DNA from: Metasolibacillus sp.
GTDB lineage: Bacteria; Bacillota; Bacilli; Bacillales_A; Planococcaceae
DNA length: 64,000 nucleotides
Reading direction: 5' to 3'
Assembly (NCBI RefSeq): GCF_025291715.1
Contig: NZ_JAMBIZ010000001.1
Span: forward strand, 1-64,000
Below, piece by piece: positions 53,280-62,865 of the stretch. Position 1 is the stretch's first letter. The number at the start of each line of letters is the position of its first letter. Below the pieces are notes generated by a model, which saw only the letters and a program-made list of their open reading frames with translations, made no database searches and was not told where the DNA came from. The position numbers and the translations under genes were made by a program.

Positions 53280-54388
53280 TGTGCTTGAGCCGCTTCCTCA
53301 GCTGCACGTTTTTCTAGCATTTCAGCAGCCAATTTATCAATTTCCTTTTTCAGTTCCTCAACCATTGTTTCCTCAGGTACTTTACGAACGGTTTTGCCCT
53401 TCATAAACAATAAGCCTTCGCCACGTGCACCTGCGATGCCGATATCCGCCTCACGTGCTTCACCAGGACCATTTACCGCACAGCCAAGCACGGCTACCTT
53501 TAATGGTACGCTTAGCTTTGAAATATACTCCTCAACCTCATTGGCAATTGAAATTAAGTCGATTTCAATACGGCCACATGTTGGGCATGAAATTAATGTC
53601 GCCATGTTGGAAGCTAGACCGAATGACTTTAATAGCTCACGTGCTACTTTTATTTCCTCCACAGGGTCTGCTGACAGCGAAATGCGTAATGTATTGCCGA
53701 TTCCTTTAGATAAAATCGCACCAAGACCTGCAGCCGATTTAACTGTACCTGCAAACAATGTCCCAGACTCCGTAATCCCTAAATGCAATGGATAATCGAA
53801 TGCTTTAGATGCTTTTTCATAGGCTTCAATTGCTAGATTTACATCAGAAGCCTTCATGGACACGATAATATCATGGAAATCCAAGTCTTCTAAAATTTTA
53901 ATATGATGTAATGCAGATTCAACCATCCCGTCAGCTGTAGGGTAGCCGTACTTCTCTAAAATATGGCGCTCTAATGAACCTGCGTTGACACCAATACGAA
54001 TAGGAATATTTTTTGCCTTAGCTGCATTGACAACCGCTTCTACTTTTTCACGGCGTCCAATATTACCTGGGTTAATACGCACTTTATCAATGCCGTTTTC
54101 AATTGCTTTTAATGCGAGTTTATAGTCAAAATGAATATCTGCAACAAGCGGAATATTGATACGCTTTTTAATGTCAGCAATGGCATCCGCTGCGCGCTCA
54201 TCTGGAACAGCGACACGCACGATTTGACAGCCTGCCTCCTCTAAGCGCAAAATTTCTGCTACTGTTGCTTCCACATCATGTGTTTTTGTTGTACACATAC
54301 TTTGGATAAATAATTCATTGCTGCCACCAATTGTTAAGTTTCCTACGCGTACAGGGCGTGTATTGGAACGGTGAACGATTTCACTCAT
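53276..54388 (-). CDS. ispG: (E)-4-hydroxy-3-methylbut-2-enyl-diphosphate synthase IspG
   Basis: This 370-residue enzyme performs the penultimate MEP-pathway step with a 4Fe-4S cluster. The TIM barrel starts with [12 protein letters not shown]; the C-terminal cluster ligands are in LISCPTCGR (about 267-275) and [12 protein letters not shown] (about 300-311). A 20-residue Ala/Glu-rich tail follows ([17 protein letters not shown]). GGAGAGAA precedes the ATG. The partner ispH lies at 30136-31104. Confidence 0.96.
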   Translation of the reverse strand: MSEIVHRSNTRPVRVGNLTIGGSNELFIQSMCTTKTHDVEATVAEILRLEEAGCQIVRVAVPDERAADAIADIKKRINIPLVADIHFDYKLALKAIENGIDKVRINPGNIGRREKVEAVVNAAKAKNIPIRIGVNAGSLERHILEKYGYPTADGMVESALHHIKILEDLDFHDIIVSMKASDVNLAIEAYEKASKAFDYPLHLGITESGTLFAGTVKSAAGLGAILSKGIGNTLRISLSADPVEEIKVARELLKSFGLASNMATLISCPTCGRIEIDLISIANEVEEYISKLSVPLKVAVLGCAVNGPGEAREADIGIAGARGEGLLFMKGKTVRKVPEETMVEELKKEIDKLAAEMLEKRAAEEAAQAQ

Positions 54389-54530
54389 GTAAATTCTCTC
54401 CTTCGATTGTTTCCGAGTTTTTAAATAAGACGCAATGACCTACTTTGATGTTGCCATTGCTACTCGAAAAATGCTCTCACTGTCATTATTTTAGCAGTGA
54501 ACATAAGAGAGAACAAGGAATTAGCGTATT

Positions 54531-54860
54531 TTAAAAGCATTTATTTTCTATTTGCTTGCGAATCGGTAGTTTGACAAATTCACCTACTACAAGTGATTGC
54601 TGCTGTAAATGGGGATTTGCCTTATAAAATTCAGCAAGACGCTCAGGAAAAGGAGCCGTTGTAGGTGTTGCTGCAAATAGGCTATGAACGGTATCGCTTT
54701 GCTGTACACGAACGCCGATATGCTGCCATTCATACGTAATTTGCTCCTCGCAAATCTCCTCTGCATAAAAGGAGGCGAGAGAAAGCGTTCCCTCCTGTAA
54801 ATCTATTTTAATAACTGCGGCGATAATGAAAAAAAGTATGGTAAAAATAATGTAACGCAT
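54531..54860 (-). CDS. Membrane-anchored LysM-like protein (YqfZ-like)
   Basis: This 109-residue protein has a single N-terminal hydrophobic helix (about 3-18) and an extracellular part. There, VQQSDTVHSLFA and FYKANPHLQQQSLVVGEFVKLP match the outline of a LysM peptidoglycan-binding motif. In B. subtilis yqfZ, a LysM protein, follows ispG in this place. Similarity is weak, so I leave the symbol empty. AGGAGGAA precedes the ATG. Confidence 0.6.
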   Translation of the reverse strand: MRYIIFTILFFIIAAVIKIDLQEGTLSLASFYAEEICEEQITYEWQHIGVRVQQSDTVHSLFAATPTTAPFPERLAEFYKANPHLQQQSLVVGEFVKLPIRKQIENKCF

Positions 54861-54962
54861 AAATATTCCTCCTAAAATAGAGTCACAATACTATTGAATG
54901 TCTAATTGGTGTATTCTATTCCTGAGCGTAGCTATTTATTAATTTTTGGAGGGAAATGTGAG

Positions 54963-55898
54963 ATGCAACAATTACAGCAGCTTATTCAGGAGGCACAGCC
55001 ATTTTATAAGAACGGACATGTGGCAACATATATACCAGCATTAAGCGAGGTGGACCCAAAGCTATTAGCGGTATCGTTAATCGATGGCAATGGGCATATT
55101 TTTCAAAAAGGGGATACGCAGCAATTTTTTACATTGCAAAGCATTTCAAAGGTTATTAGCTTTATTTTTGTTTGTGCAACTTACGGCACTGAGCATGTGC
55201 TGCAATATGTGGATGTAGAGCCAACTGGTGATCCATTTAATTCCATTATTCGCTTGGAAAGTCATCAGCCAGGCAAGCCTTTTAACCCAATGATTAATGC
55301 AGGGGCAATTACCATTTCGTCAATGCTGCCAGGTGGAACAGTGGATGAAAAGGTGCACAATTTGCAAAGCTTTATAGCAAAAATGGTTGGTGTGCACTGT
55401 GAGGTAAGTGATGAAGTTTTTACATCTGAATGGGAGACAGCTTATCGCAATCGTGCAATTGCTTATTATTTAAAAGCAAATGGCTACTTACAAGGTGATG
55501 TGGAGGTCGCACTGGAAGCTTATTTAAAGCAATGTGCATTGCTTGTAGATGTGCAGCAGCTCGCCACGATTGCCTTAGTCATTGCGAATGATGGCTATCA
55601 TCCGTTAACAAAGGAGCAGCTGTTCGATGCGAAAATAGCAAAAGTGGCGAAGGCTTTGATGCTAACTTGTGGCATGTATAATGCTTCAGGGAAATTTGCG
55701 GCATTTGTTGGGCTGCCAGCGAAAAGCGGTGTGTCAGGAGGCATTTTATGTCTTGCGATGGATGCACAAATTGAGGAATTACAAGGTACGATAGGGATTG
55801 GTATTTTCGGTCCAGCCATTGATGAGGTCGGCAATAGCGTAGCAGGGATGAAGTTTTTAGAGCAATTGTCAAGGCAGTATCAGCTCAGCATTTTTTAA
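54963..55898 (+). CDS. glsA: Glutaminase (GlsA type)
   Basis: This 311-residue enzyme hydrolyses glutamine to glutamate and ammonia with a beta-lactamase-like fold. Active-site Ser and Lys are in FTLQSISKVISF (SxxK, about 59-70). Other signatures are KPFNPMINAGAI with substrate-binding Asn, and GLPAKSGVSGGI near the C-terminus. Start 54963 follows GGAGGGAAATG; the frame opens earlier but without an RBS. It stands alone, inserted relative to B. subtilis. Confidence 0.95.
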   Translation: MQQLQQLIQEAQPFYKNGHVATYIPALSEVDPKLLAVSLIDGNGHIFQKGDTQQFFTLQSISKVISFIFVCATYGTEHVLQYVDVEPTGDPFNSIIRLESHQPGKPFNPMINAGAITISSMLPGGTVDEKVHNLQSFIAKMVGVHCEVSDEVFTSEWETAYRNRAIAYYLKANGYLQGDVEVALEAYLKQCALLVDVQQLATIALVIANDGYHPLTKEQLFDAKIAKVAKALMLTCGMYNASGKFAAFVGLPAKSGVSGGILCLAMDAQIEELQGTIGIGIFGPAIDEVGNSVAGMKFLEQLSRQYQLSIF

Positions 55899-55907
55899 TG
55901 AGGAAAA

Positions 55908-55932
55908 GGCAGTCGATAAAGTGCGACTGCCT
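55908..55932. terminator. Hairpin between convergent genes
   Basis: GGCAGTCG pairs with CGACTGCC over 8 bases, and TTTTCC follows on the minus strand. It lies between glsA and the yqgB-like gene. Confidence 0.65.
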
Positions 55933-56443
55933 AAGCCTGAGGCATTTTCGGATAGTTTTTTAATGCCATGAATAAAATGCTCATTGTAACAATGATAAAT
56001 AGCAAAATGGAGATTGTCGATGAGATAGCAAAAAGGCTTAAAATAATTGATAAGATGACTTCCCATGTAATGGCAAAGGTAGCTGTTCGCCAAACTTGTC
56101 GATATTCGCCACGGCGTTTCATCGGCTTTAAAAATAGCTGACCGACATAAGCATAAACGCTAATTTTAGCAAATAAAATAAGGGTGTTCATGACGAATAA
56201 AAAAACGATAGAAATGGCATAAACAAGCCACTTTAAGTCACTTGCAAATTCCTCTATTTCCTTGTAGGCAAAAATTTGACTAGCTTCATTATTGAAAAAT
56301 TTGCCGAGTGAAAAAACAGTCATTGCGGTGATGAGTAAAAAGGCATATTGAATCACTTTGCCAATCGGCATAATTCTATAAGCGGCAAGCTTTTTTGGCT
56401 CGTATAGGCTAGCAAGAAAAAGCTGTGAATGTTTTAATTTCAT
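55931..56443 (-). CDS. DUF1189 membrane protein (YqgB-like)
   Basis: This 170-residue protein has four hydrophobic helices (about 27-45, 65-95, 115-135, 138-158). The N-terminal FLASLYEPKKLAAYRIMPIG and a central MKRRGEYRQVWRTATFAIT resemble DUF1189 proteins such as YqgB. The order yqgB-yqgC-sodA also holds in B. subtilis. Start 56443 follows GGAGGAGAAG. No function is established for the family. Confidence 0.7.
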   Translation of the reverse strand: MKLKHSQLFLASLYEPKKLAAYRIMPIGKVIQYAFLLITAMTVFSLGKFFNNEASQIFAYKEIEEFASDLKWLVYAISIVFLFVMNTLILFAKISVYAYVGQLFLKPMKRRGEYRQVWRTATFAITWEVILSIILSLFAISSTISILLFIIVTMSILFMALKNYPKMPQA

Positions 56444-56549
56444 ATGTATCTTCTCCTCCACAAGACAGTTTATCATGAAAGTGAAGGCATGTCGCTTTGA
56501 AACTTTTTGTTTGGTGGGACGTACATAGTAGGCAAAGGAGTGGACTTTT

Positions 56550-57026
56550 ATGGATATTATTGCATGGATATTAATTATTGCCTGTTTTGTTATTAGCTTT
56601 GTCGGTTTAGTTTATCCAATTATCCCATCCGTATTATTTATTGCGGCAGGCTTTCTTATTTATGGATTGTTTTACACATTCGCACTACCTTGGTGGTTCT
56701 GGGTGATTGAAGTGTTGTTCGTTGTATTATTGTTTGTAGCGGATACGATTGCCAATTTAGTTGGTGTCAAAAAATTCGGTGGCTCAAAGGCGGGCATGTG
56801 GGGAAGTACCATTGGGCTGTTGATTGGACCATTCGTCATCCCATTAGCAGGTATTTTAATTGGGCCATTTTTAGGTGCCGTTATTGCAGAATTACTTGTT
56901 GAAAGAACAACAATTAAGCAGGCAGTCCGCACAGGGGTAGGCTCTGTTGTTGGATTTTTAACATCTGTTGCAGCAAAGGGAACGATTCAAGCAATTATGA
57001 TCCTTGTCTTTGTTATTGCGATTTAG
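56550..57026 (+). CDS. yqgC: DUF456 membrane protein (YqgC-like)
   Basis: This 158-residue protein has four to five membrane helices and Gly/Pro-rich loops ([36 protein letters not shown]) typical of DUF456. It lies just upstream of sodA, as yqgC does in B. subtilis. AAAGGAGTGG precedes the ATG. The role is unknown; transport of small molecules has only been suggested. Confidence 0.82.
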   Translation: MDIIAWILIIACFVISFVGLVYPIIPSVLFIAAGFLIYGLFYTFALPWWFWVIEVLFVVLLFVADTIANLVGVKKFGGSKAGMWGSTIGLLIGPFVIPLAGILIGPFLGAVIAELLVERTTIKQAVRTGVGSVVGFLTSVAAKGTIQAIMILVFVIAI

Positions 57027-57141
57027 TTTCCGTCAAAAGACCGAAATATGTGTTCTGGAGTTTTTTTCGTTGAAGGACTGTACCAATTTTGATAATCTTA
57101 TACATGAACAAAGATTTTTTAACTTCGAGGAGGAATTTACA

Positions 57142-57747
57142 ATGGCTTACGAACTACCGAAATTACCTTACGCATACGATGCATTAGAACCGCATATTGA
57201 TGCACGCACAATGGAAATCCATCATTCAAAACATCACCAAACTTACATTACAAATGTAAACGCTGCATTAGAAGGTACAGAGTTTGCAGATAAAGATGTA
57301 AACGAGCTAATCGCTAACCTAGATGCACTACCAGCTGACAAACAAACAGCTGTACGCAACAACGGTGGTGGACATGCTAACCATACATTATTCTGGGAAG
57401 TAATCGCTCCAGGCGGTTCAAATACACCAGTTGGTGAAGTAGCAGCAGCAATCGATGCGAAATTCGGTTCATTTGATGCGTTCAAAGAAGAGTTCGCAAA
57501 AGCAGCTACAACTCGCTTCGGCTCAGGCTGGGCTTGGTTAATCGTTGATGGTGACGGCGTTGCTGTAACATCTACACCAAACCAAGATTCACCTGTAATG
57601 GAAGGCAAAACACCAATCCTAGGCTTAGACGTTTGGGAGCACGCTTACTACTTAAACTACCAAAACCGTCGTCCAGACTACATCGGCGCGTTCTGGAACG
57701 TTGTAAACTGGGATGTAGTAGAAGCTAAATTCCAAGCAGCGAAATAA
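57142..57747 (+). CDS. sodA: Superoxide dismutase, Mn/Fe type
   Basis: This 201-residue cytosolic enzyme converts superoxide into peroxide and oxygen. Metal ligands are in [12 protein letters not shown] (about 24-35), [10 protein letters not shown] (about 77-86) and [11 protein letters not shown] (about 163-173). Residues around the second and third ligands favour manganese as the metal. AGGAGGAATT precedes the ATG at 57142. Its codon use is strongly biased to those of highly expressed genes. A terminator follows. Confidence 0.97.
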   Translation: MAYELPKLPYAYDALEPHIDARTMEIHHSKHHQTYITNVNAALEGTEFADKDVNELIANLDALPADKQTAVRNNGGGHANHTLFWEVIAPGGSNTPVGEVAAAIDAKFGSFDAFKEEFAKAATTRFGSGWAWLIVDGDGVAVTSTPNQDSPVMEGKTPILGLDVWEHAYYLNYQNRRPDYIGAFWNVVNWDVVEAKFQAAK

Positions 57748-57784
57748 TATAGGCTGCCCTTCGATATTTTGAAGAGCATATAGA

Positions 57785-57831
57785 AAAGAATCAGAAATAT
57801 ACCCTTTTGGTATGCTTCTGATTCTTTTTTT
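57785..57831 (+). terminator. sodA terminator
   Basis: AAGAATCAGAAATATACC pairs with GGTATGCTTCTGATTCTT (one mismatch) and is followed by seven T residues. Confidence 0.88.
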
Positions 57832-57881
57832 GTAGATTTGTTTAAGTTAGTATTTCTTATTTACAATGAATTTTAGTAAAA

Positions 57882-57983
57882 CGCCGATATATTTCAAATT
57901 TCGCCGATATATCCTGAAAAGTCGCCGATATATTTCAAAAAGCGCTGATATATGATAAAAAGCCGCTGATATTTTATGAATAC
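57882..57983. repeat. Phased repeat array 4: five units at 20-21 bp
   Basis: CGCCGATATAT or CGCTGATAT begins units at 57882, 57902, 57923, 57943 and 57964. The last unit runs over the stop codon of the convergent paiB-like gene. It shares its plan with the arrays at 34282, 42746 and 45826. Confidence 0.85.
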
Positions 57984-58594
57984 GGTGAATTTCTCTTCAT
58001 TTCCTTCGCAACTGTGTGTGCACCAGCATCTCGTTCTTGCTCCAGCTTGTTGATAATTTCTGCGTAGTCACCTGCTGTTCGATTTTGACTCATCTTGTAT
58101 GCGGCTTGTATTTCCTCTATTTTAATTTGAATGCCGACAATGCCCTTTAGCTCACGCTCTAATAATTCAGGTGATAACGTTTCCCATAAAACAGGACGTT
58201 CGCGATGCCCTTCATATTTAACAAGCAATGCAGCTAAGTCCTTCTCTAATGCTTCGCCTGAGAAGGTTGTTGCCTGCCCATAAATGTGGACAGCTTGATA
58301 ATTCCATGTTGGTACATTTTCTTTTTCGTACCATGATGAGGAGATGTAAGCATGCGGTCCTTGAAACATAACAAGCACCTGCTCCAATCCTTGTAACGAG
58401 CGCCAAATGGGATTGCCATAAGCGACATGTCCTGTTAAGTAATGACCGTCCTCTTTCTCTACAAGCTGTAAAGGTAGGTGAACGGCCATCGGTCTGTTGT
58501 TACGCATAGAGACGAGTGTTGCAAAGCTGTTATACTGAATAAATTGCTGAATTTCTTGGCTATCTGTCACTTTAAAATATTTTGGAATATACAT
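57974..58594 (-). CDS. PaiB-family FMN-binding protein
   Basis: This 206-residue protein of the PaiB/FMN-binding split-barrel family starts MYIPKYFKVTD and has FATLVSMRNNRPMAVHLPL (about 22-40), GHVAYGNPIW, QGPHAYISSSWY and VPTWNYQAVHIYG, all strong family marks. Members influence protease and sporulation genes or act as oxidoreductases. The second of two adjacent ATGs (58594) has the better 6-base spacer to AGGAGG. paiA is not adjacent. Confidence 0.9.
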   Translation of the reverse strand: MYIPKYFKVTDSQEIQQFIQYNSFATLVSMRNNRPMAVHLPLQLVEKEDGHYLTGHVAYGNPIWRSLQGLEQVLVMFQGPHAYISSSWYEKENVPTWNYQAVHIYGQATTFSGEALEKDLAALLVKYEGHRERPVLWETLSPELLERELKGIVGIQIKIEEIQAAYKMSQNRTAGDYAEIINKLEQERDAGAHTVAKEMKRNSPYS

Positions 58595-58704
58595 CATAGC
58601 CCTCCTTTTATTTTCATTGTAAATGTTTACATTTAACCTCACAACATGTAGATTAGAAATAACTTAGCGTGGCGAAATAATCGCATCGAAAGGAAAGTGG
58701 TTGC

Positions 58705-59976
58705 ATGACAAATGATAAAATAGCCCCTTACCTGCACTCAGAAACTGCACAGCAACAGCTTTATAAACGAACATTAATCGTTATTTTATGCTCGCAAATT
58801 TTTGGTGGTGCAGGGTTAGCAGCAGGAATAACAGTAGGGGCCTTATTGGCGAAGGATATGTTAGGCACAGATAGTGTAACAGGTTTACCAGCGGCCTTGT
58901 TTACATTAGGCTCAGCTTTAGCAGCCTATATTGTAGGGCGTGTGTCGCAAAAATATGGCAGACGCTATGGCTTAGCCTCTGGATTTTTTGTAGGAAGTAT
59001 AGGGGCAATTGGTGTAGTGATAGCAGGAGCAATGGATAATATTGCGCTATTATTTATTGCGCTGTTCCTTTATGGTGCAGGCACAGCGACGAATTTACAG
59101 GCACGCTATGCAGGAACCGATTTAGCAACTAGTAAGCAGCGGGCAACGGCAACAAGTATTGCACTTGTTGCGACAACCTTTGGTGCGGTAGCAGGACCTA
59201 ATTTAGCGACGACGATGGGCAAGGTGGCAGAAAGCTTTACATTGCCAACATTAGTAGGACCATTTATTTTAGCGGCAGTAGCCTATGCATTAGCTGGTAC
59301 AGTGCTCTTCGTCTTTTTACGACCTGACCCATTGCTTGTAGCGCGAGCCATTGCAATACATCAAACCGCAGCTGAAACAGTAAATGCGGAAGGAACGGTA
59401 GATAAGCGCCAGCTAATGCGCATGGGGATTATGGTAGGGGCGATTGTGTTAGTGTTATCACAAGTCATTATGACATCCATTATGACGATGACACCTGTCC
59501 ATATGCTAGGGCATGGTAGCCATTTAAACGCAGTAGGTATTGTTATTGGTCTACACGTAGCAGCGATGTATTTGCCCTCTTTAGGTACAGGCGTACTTGT
59601 AGATAAAGTGGGAAGAGTTGCTGTGGCACTTGCGGCTAGTGTGACATTAGCGATTGCTGGCATATGTGCCGCCTTTGCGCCAGGTGATTCCTTACTATGG
59701 CTAGTCGTGGCACTAATGCTACTGGGACTTGGCTGGAATTTTGGCTTAATTAGTGGAACTGCTATTATTATTGATTCAACAACAATACATAATCGAGCAA
59801 AGGTGCAGGGCTCTGTTGATGTTGCAGTAGCATTAGGTGGCTCCTTCGGAAGCGTTGTTTCAGGGGTTGTCGTAGCCTTTTCTAGCTATGCAACGCTTGG
59901 CTTTATTGGGATGAGCTTTGCGCTCTTTGTTATTCCTGTTGTATTATGGGGATATAAAGCGAATCGAGCGCTTTAG
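58705..59976 (+). CDS. MFS transporter (YqgE-like)
   Basis: This 423-residue major facilitator has 12 hydrophobic helices. The helix 2-3 loop GRVSQKYGRRYGLASG is the MFS signature motif A, and GTGVLVDKVGRV is the matching motif in the second half. B. subtilis has the MFS gene yqgE between sodA and pbpA, which fits this position. The substrate is unknown. GAAAGG precedes the ATG. Confidence 0.88.
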   Translation: MTNDKIAPYLHSETAQQQLYKRTLIVILCSQIFGGAGLAAGITVGALLAKDMLGTDSVTGLPAALFTLGSALAAYIVGRVSQKYGRRYGLASGFFVGSIGAIGVVIAGAMDNIALLFIALFLYGAGTATNLQARYAGTDLATSKQRATATSIALVATTFGAVAGPNLATTMGKVAESFTLPTLVGPFILAAVAYALAGTVLFVFLRPDPLLVARAIAIHQTAAETVNAEGTVDKRQLMRMGIMVGAIVLVLSQVIMTSIMTMTPVHMLGHGSHLNAVGIVIGLHVAAMYLPSLGTGVLVDKVGRVAVALAASVTLAIAGICAAFAPGDSLLWLVVALMLLGLGWNFGLISGTAIIIDSTTIHNRAKVQGSVDVAVALGGSFGSVVSGVVVAFSSYATLGFIGMSFALFVIPVVLWGYKANRAL

Positions 59977-60018
59977 AAAATGTCGTGCTTTAATTTTAAT
60001 GGAGAAGAGGGATGAAGT

Positions 60019-60414
60019 ATGGGAAGAACTGTTCATTTTGAAATTCATGTTAGCGATATGGAAAGAGCGAAAACGTTTTATGGAGAGGTGTTTGGCTGGT
60101 CGTTTCAAGATTGGAGCGATTACGCGGGAATGCCTTATTTTGGAGCTGTAACAGGCAGCGATGATGAAATGGGTATTAATGGTGCATTAATGCAGCGTCA
60201 AGGTGCTGAGCCACAGGCAAATCAAGCGGTCAATGGCTATATTAGCACGATGGGTGTTGCAGATTATGATGCGACAGAGGCGAAAATTTTAGCGCGTGGT
60301 GGTAAAGTTGCAAAGGCAAAGCACGCTTTACCAGGAATGGCTTGGCAAGGGTATTATCTGGATACAGAGGGCAATATATTTGGCATTCATCAGCCTGATG
60401 AAAATGCAAAATAG
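60019..60414 (+). CDS. VOC-superfamily (glyoxalase-like) protein
   Basis: This 131-residue protein has a glyoxalase/dioxygenase-type fold: RTVHFEIHVSDMERAKTFYG at the start and GYYLDTEGNIFGIHQPD at the end, which hold two of the usual metal-ligand positions (His and Glu sites partly replaced). YqjT- or PhnB-like proteins are related. The function is unknown. AGAAGAGGGATGAAGT precedes the ATG. A terminator follows. Confidence 0.85.
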   Translation: MGRTVHFEIHVSDMERAKTFYGEVFGWSFQDWSDYAGMPYFGAVTGSDDEMGINGALMQRQGAEPQANQAVNGYISTMGVADYDATEAKILARGGKVAKAKHALPGMAWQGYYLDTEGNIFGIHQPDENAK

Positions 60415-60428
60415 TAATGCAAAATATG

Positions 60429-60475
60429 CGGGTGTTTGGAAGGGGTTATCTTTCTAAACACCCGCAACTTTTTTT
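60429..60475 (+). terminator. Terminator after the VOC gene
   Basis: GCGGGTGTTTGGAA pairs with TTTCTAAACACCCGC (minor mismatch), then CAACTTTTTTT. Confidence 0.88.
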
Positions 60476-60572
60476 CGGCGTTGTCGTCACAAAATAGCGG
60501 CTTTATCTTTTTTCTAGCGCATACAGGTGGTATACTAAATGTCATGGATTACAAGGAGAGGAGGCGCTTCAT

Positions 60573-62789
60573 ATGCGAAAGGTGCAAAAAAATAAAAATA
60601 ATCAAAACCCAAAAGCCAAGCAGCGAGCAAAGCTTACATTTCGAATGAATGTCCTTTTCTTTTCAATTTTTGTTTTATTTTCTACGCTTATTTTCCGACT
60701 AGGTTATTTACAAATTGTGAAAGGTGAAGAATATGTGCGCAAAATTGAGCAAAAAGAGGAAGTACGGGTCAATACTAGTGTGCCACGAGGGCGAATTTAT
60801 GACCGCTATGGACGTATTTTAGTAGATAATCAGCCAGAAAATGCGATTACATATACACGAATGCAGACGACAACGCAAAAAGAGATGCTAGAAATTGCGA
60901 TTGAGCTAGCGAAGTTAATTGAGCAGCCAACAGATCGTGTAACACAGCGTGACAAGCTCGATTTTTGGATTTTATTAAAAAATAAAGAGGCGTTGGCAAA
61001 AGTTACAGAGGAGGAAATGAAAGAGTACCGCGCTCAAAATGAAGGCATTGAGGAAAAGCTAGTCAATGCGGAAATGGATCGCCGTATTCGTAAACGTATT
61101 ACAGATGAAGAAATAGCACAGCTTACAGACTTCGATTTAGAGGTGTTAGCCATCTACCGAGAGATGATGTCAGGCTATAATTTATCACCGCAAATTATTA
61201 AGAGTGAAAATGTCACAGATGATGAATTTGCACGTGTTTCTGAGCGTCTAGCTGATTTGCCAGGTGTCAATACGACAACGGACTGGAAGCGTGTCAGACT
61301 ATCGCCATTTGCACTGTTAGGTCGTACAACAGTACCTAGCAAGGGGATTCCTAAAAATAAGCTTGATTTTTATTTAGCGCGTGAGTATTCACGGAATGAT
61401 CGTGTAGGGGAAAGTTATTTTGAGGCGCAATATGAAGAAATATTGCAAGGTGAAAAATCTGTTGTTAAAAACCTGACGAACAAAAAAGGGCAAGTCGTGG
61501 AAACACAAACGACATACCCTGGTGAGCCTGGTAAAGACTTAGTATCAACAATTGATATAGATTTGCAGGCAGAGGCGGAGCGTGTCGTTGAAAAATACTT
61601 GTTGGAATTAAAGGGGCTTGGTTCTTCAAGTTTGCTAGACCGCGCATTTTTCGTTATGATGAACCCAAATACTGGCGAAATATTATCCATTGTCGGCAAA
61701 AAAATCGAGAAGGACCCTGAAACAGGGGAAAGCTATATTGTTGACTACTCATATGGGGCGTTTACAACAGCCTATGAGGTAGGCTCTAGCATTAAAGCAG
61801 CAACTGTTTTAACAGGCTATTCTGAGGGTGTTATTAAGCCAGGCTCAGAAATGATGGATGAGCCGATCAAGCTTTTAAGCACAGACCCAAAAAGCTCCAT
61901 TTTCAACCGCAGTGGACGCATTTGGATGAATGATTTAAAAGCATTAGAGCGTTCCTCAAACTCCTATATGTTTAAAATTGCCTTAGGTATTGGAGGAACA
62001 GGTTATTCCTATAATATGGGTTTACGGTTGCGTGATGATACACTACAAAGAATGCGCAATGGCTACTCACAATTCGGCTTAGGCGTGCCAACAGGCATTG
62101 ATTTACCTGGTGAATTTGCAGGGTATCAAGGGGTAATGGATACGCCAGGTAAAATTCTTGACTTAGCGATTGGGCAATTTGATACGTACACGCCATTGCA
62201 GCTAGCACAATATATTTCTACTGTTGCCAATGGTGGTTACCGCATTCAGCCACGTATGCTGAAGGAAATTCGCAAGCCTTCTGCTGATGGAGAAACACTA
62301 GGGGCACTTGTACAGGAAGTAGAGCCAAAAATTTTAAATCGCATTTCTAATACAGATGCAGAAATTGAGCATGTTAAAAAGGGCTTGAGACAAGTTTATG
62401 TGGGCTCACAAGGTACTGCCTATCGCTCGTTCCATGATGCACCATATACAGCAGCAGGTAAAACAGGTACTGCTGAGGTAGTATATTATGGTCCACAAAC
62501 TGACAAGTATAGAACGAATACAACGACATTAACACATGTTGGCTTTGCACCATATGAAAATCCGCAAATCGCTTATGCGGTAGTTATACCATGGGTGACA
62601 ACAGACTTCAGCCGAAGCTTAATACAAAATAATGAGATTGCACGTGAAATGGTAGATTATTATTTTGAGCTACAAAAAAAATATGAGCAAAATGGCATGT
62701 CTGAAAGCTTAACGACACAAAAAATTCTACCGCCGTTTTCTGAGGAACGTCTGGATGAAGATGAGGAGCACACTACGGCAACTGAATAA
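60573..62789 (+). CDS. pbpA: Class B penicillin-binding protein, PbpA (PBP2) type
   Basis: This 738-residue transpeptidase makes peptidoglycan cross-links, probably for sidewall growth and rod shape. A cytosolic basic start is followed by one anchor (about 28-48), a dimerisation/pedestal region with RGRIYDRYGRILVDN, and the transpeptidase domain: Ser405-x-x-Lys408 (GSSIKAAT), SSN (RSSNSYMFK) and KTGT at about 630. AGAGGAGGCG precedes the ATG. The position after yqgE matches B. subtilis pbpA (yqgF). Confidence 0.95.
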   Translation: MRKVQKNKNNQNPKAKQRAKLTFRMNVLFFSIFVLFSTLIFRLGYLQIVKGEEYVRKIEQKEEVRVNTSVPRGRIYDRYGRILVDNQPENAITYTRMQTTTQKEMLEIAIELAKLIEQPTDRVTQRDKLDFWILLKNKEALAKVTEEEMKEYRAQNEGIEEKLVNAEMDRRIRKRITDEEIAQLTDFDLEVLAIYREMMSGYNLSPQIIKSENVTDDEFARVSERLADLPGVNTTTDWKRVRLSPFALLGRTTVPSKGIPKNKLDFYLAREYSRNDRVGESYFEAQYEEILQGEKSVVKNLTNKKGQVVETQTTYPGEPGKDLVSTIDIDLQAEAERVVEKYLLELKGLGSSSLLDRAFFVMMNPNTGEILSIVGKKIEKDPETGESYIVDYSYGAFTTAYEVGSSIKAATVLTGYSEGVIKPGSEMMDEPIKLLSTDPKSSIFNRSGRIWMNDLKALERSSNSYMFKIALGIGGTGYSYNMGLRLRDDTLQRMRNGYSQFGLGVPTGIDLPGEFAGYQGVMDTPGKILDLAIGQFDTYTPLQLAQYISTVANGGYRIQPRMLKEIRKPSADGETLGALVQEVEPKILNRISNTDAEIEHVKKGLRQVYVGSQGTAYRSFHDAPYTAAGKTGTAEVVYYGPQTDKYRTNTTTLTHVGFAPYENPQIAYAVVIPWVTTDFSRSLIQNNEIAREMVDYYFELQKKYEQNGMSESLTTQKILPPFSEERLDEDEEHTTATE

Positions 62790-62799
62790 TGTGTGAAGC

Positions 62800-62840
62800 G
62801 AGGGAGTTTGAAAAGGTGAAGCTTTTTTGAACTCCCTCTA
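62800..62840 (+). terminator. pbpA terminator
   Basis: GAGGGAGTTTGAAAAG pairs with CTTTTTTGAACTCCCTC over a short loop; the tail is AT-rich but has no long T run. Confidence 0.6.
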
Positions 62841-62865
62841 TTATATAGAAAGAAAGGATTTTACG

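Noticed and set aside
53394..53795. Plus-strand frames inside ispG
   Set aside because: Antisense to a complete IspG with cluster cysteines; no independent evidence.
57004..57141. A longer N-terminus for SodA
   Set aside because: The conserved SodA start ([13 protein letters not shown]) is at 57142 with AGGAGG; the upstream extension overlaps yqgC.
61415..61699. Minus-strand frames inside pbpA
   Set aside because: They overlap the transpeptidase region and have no RBS or motif.
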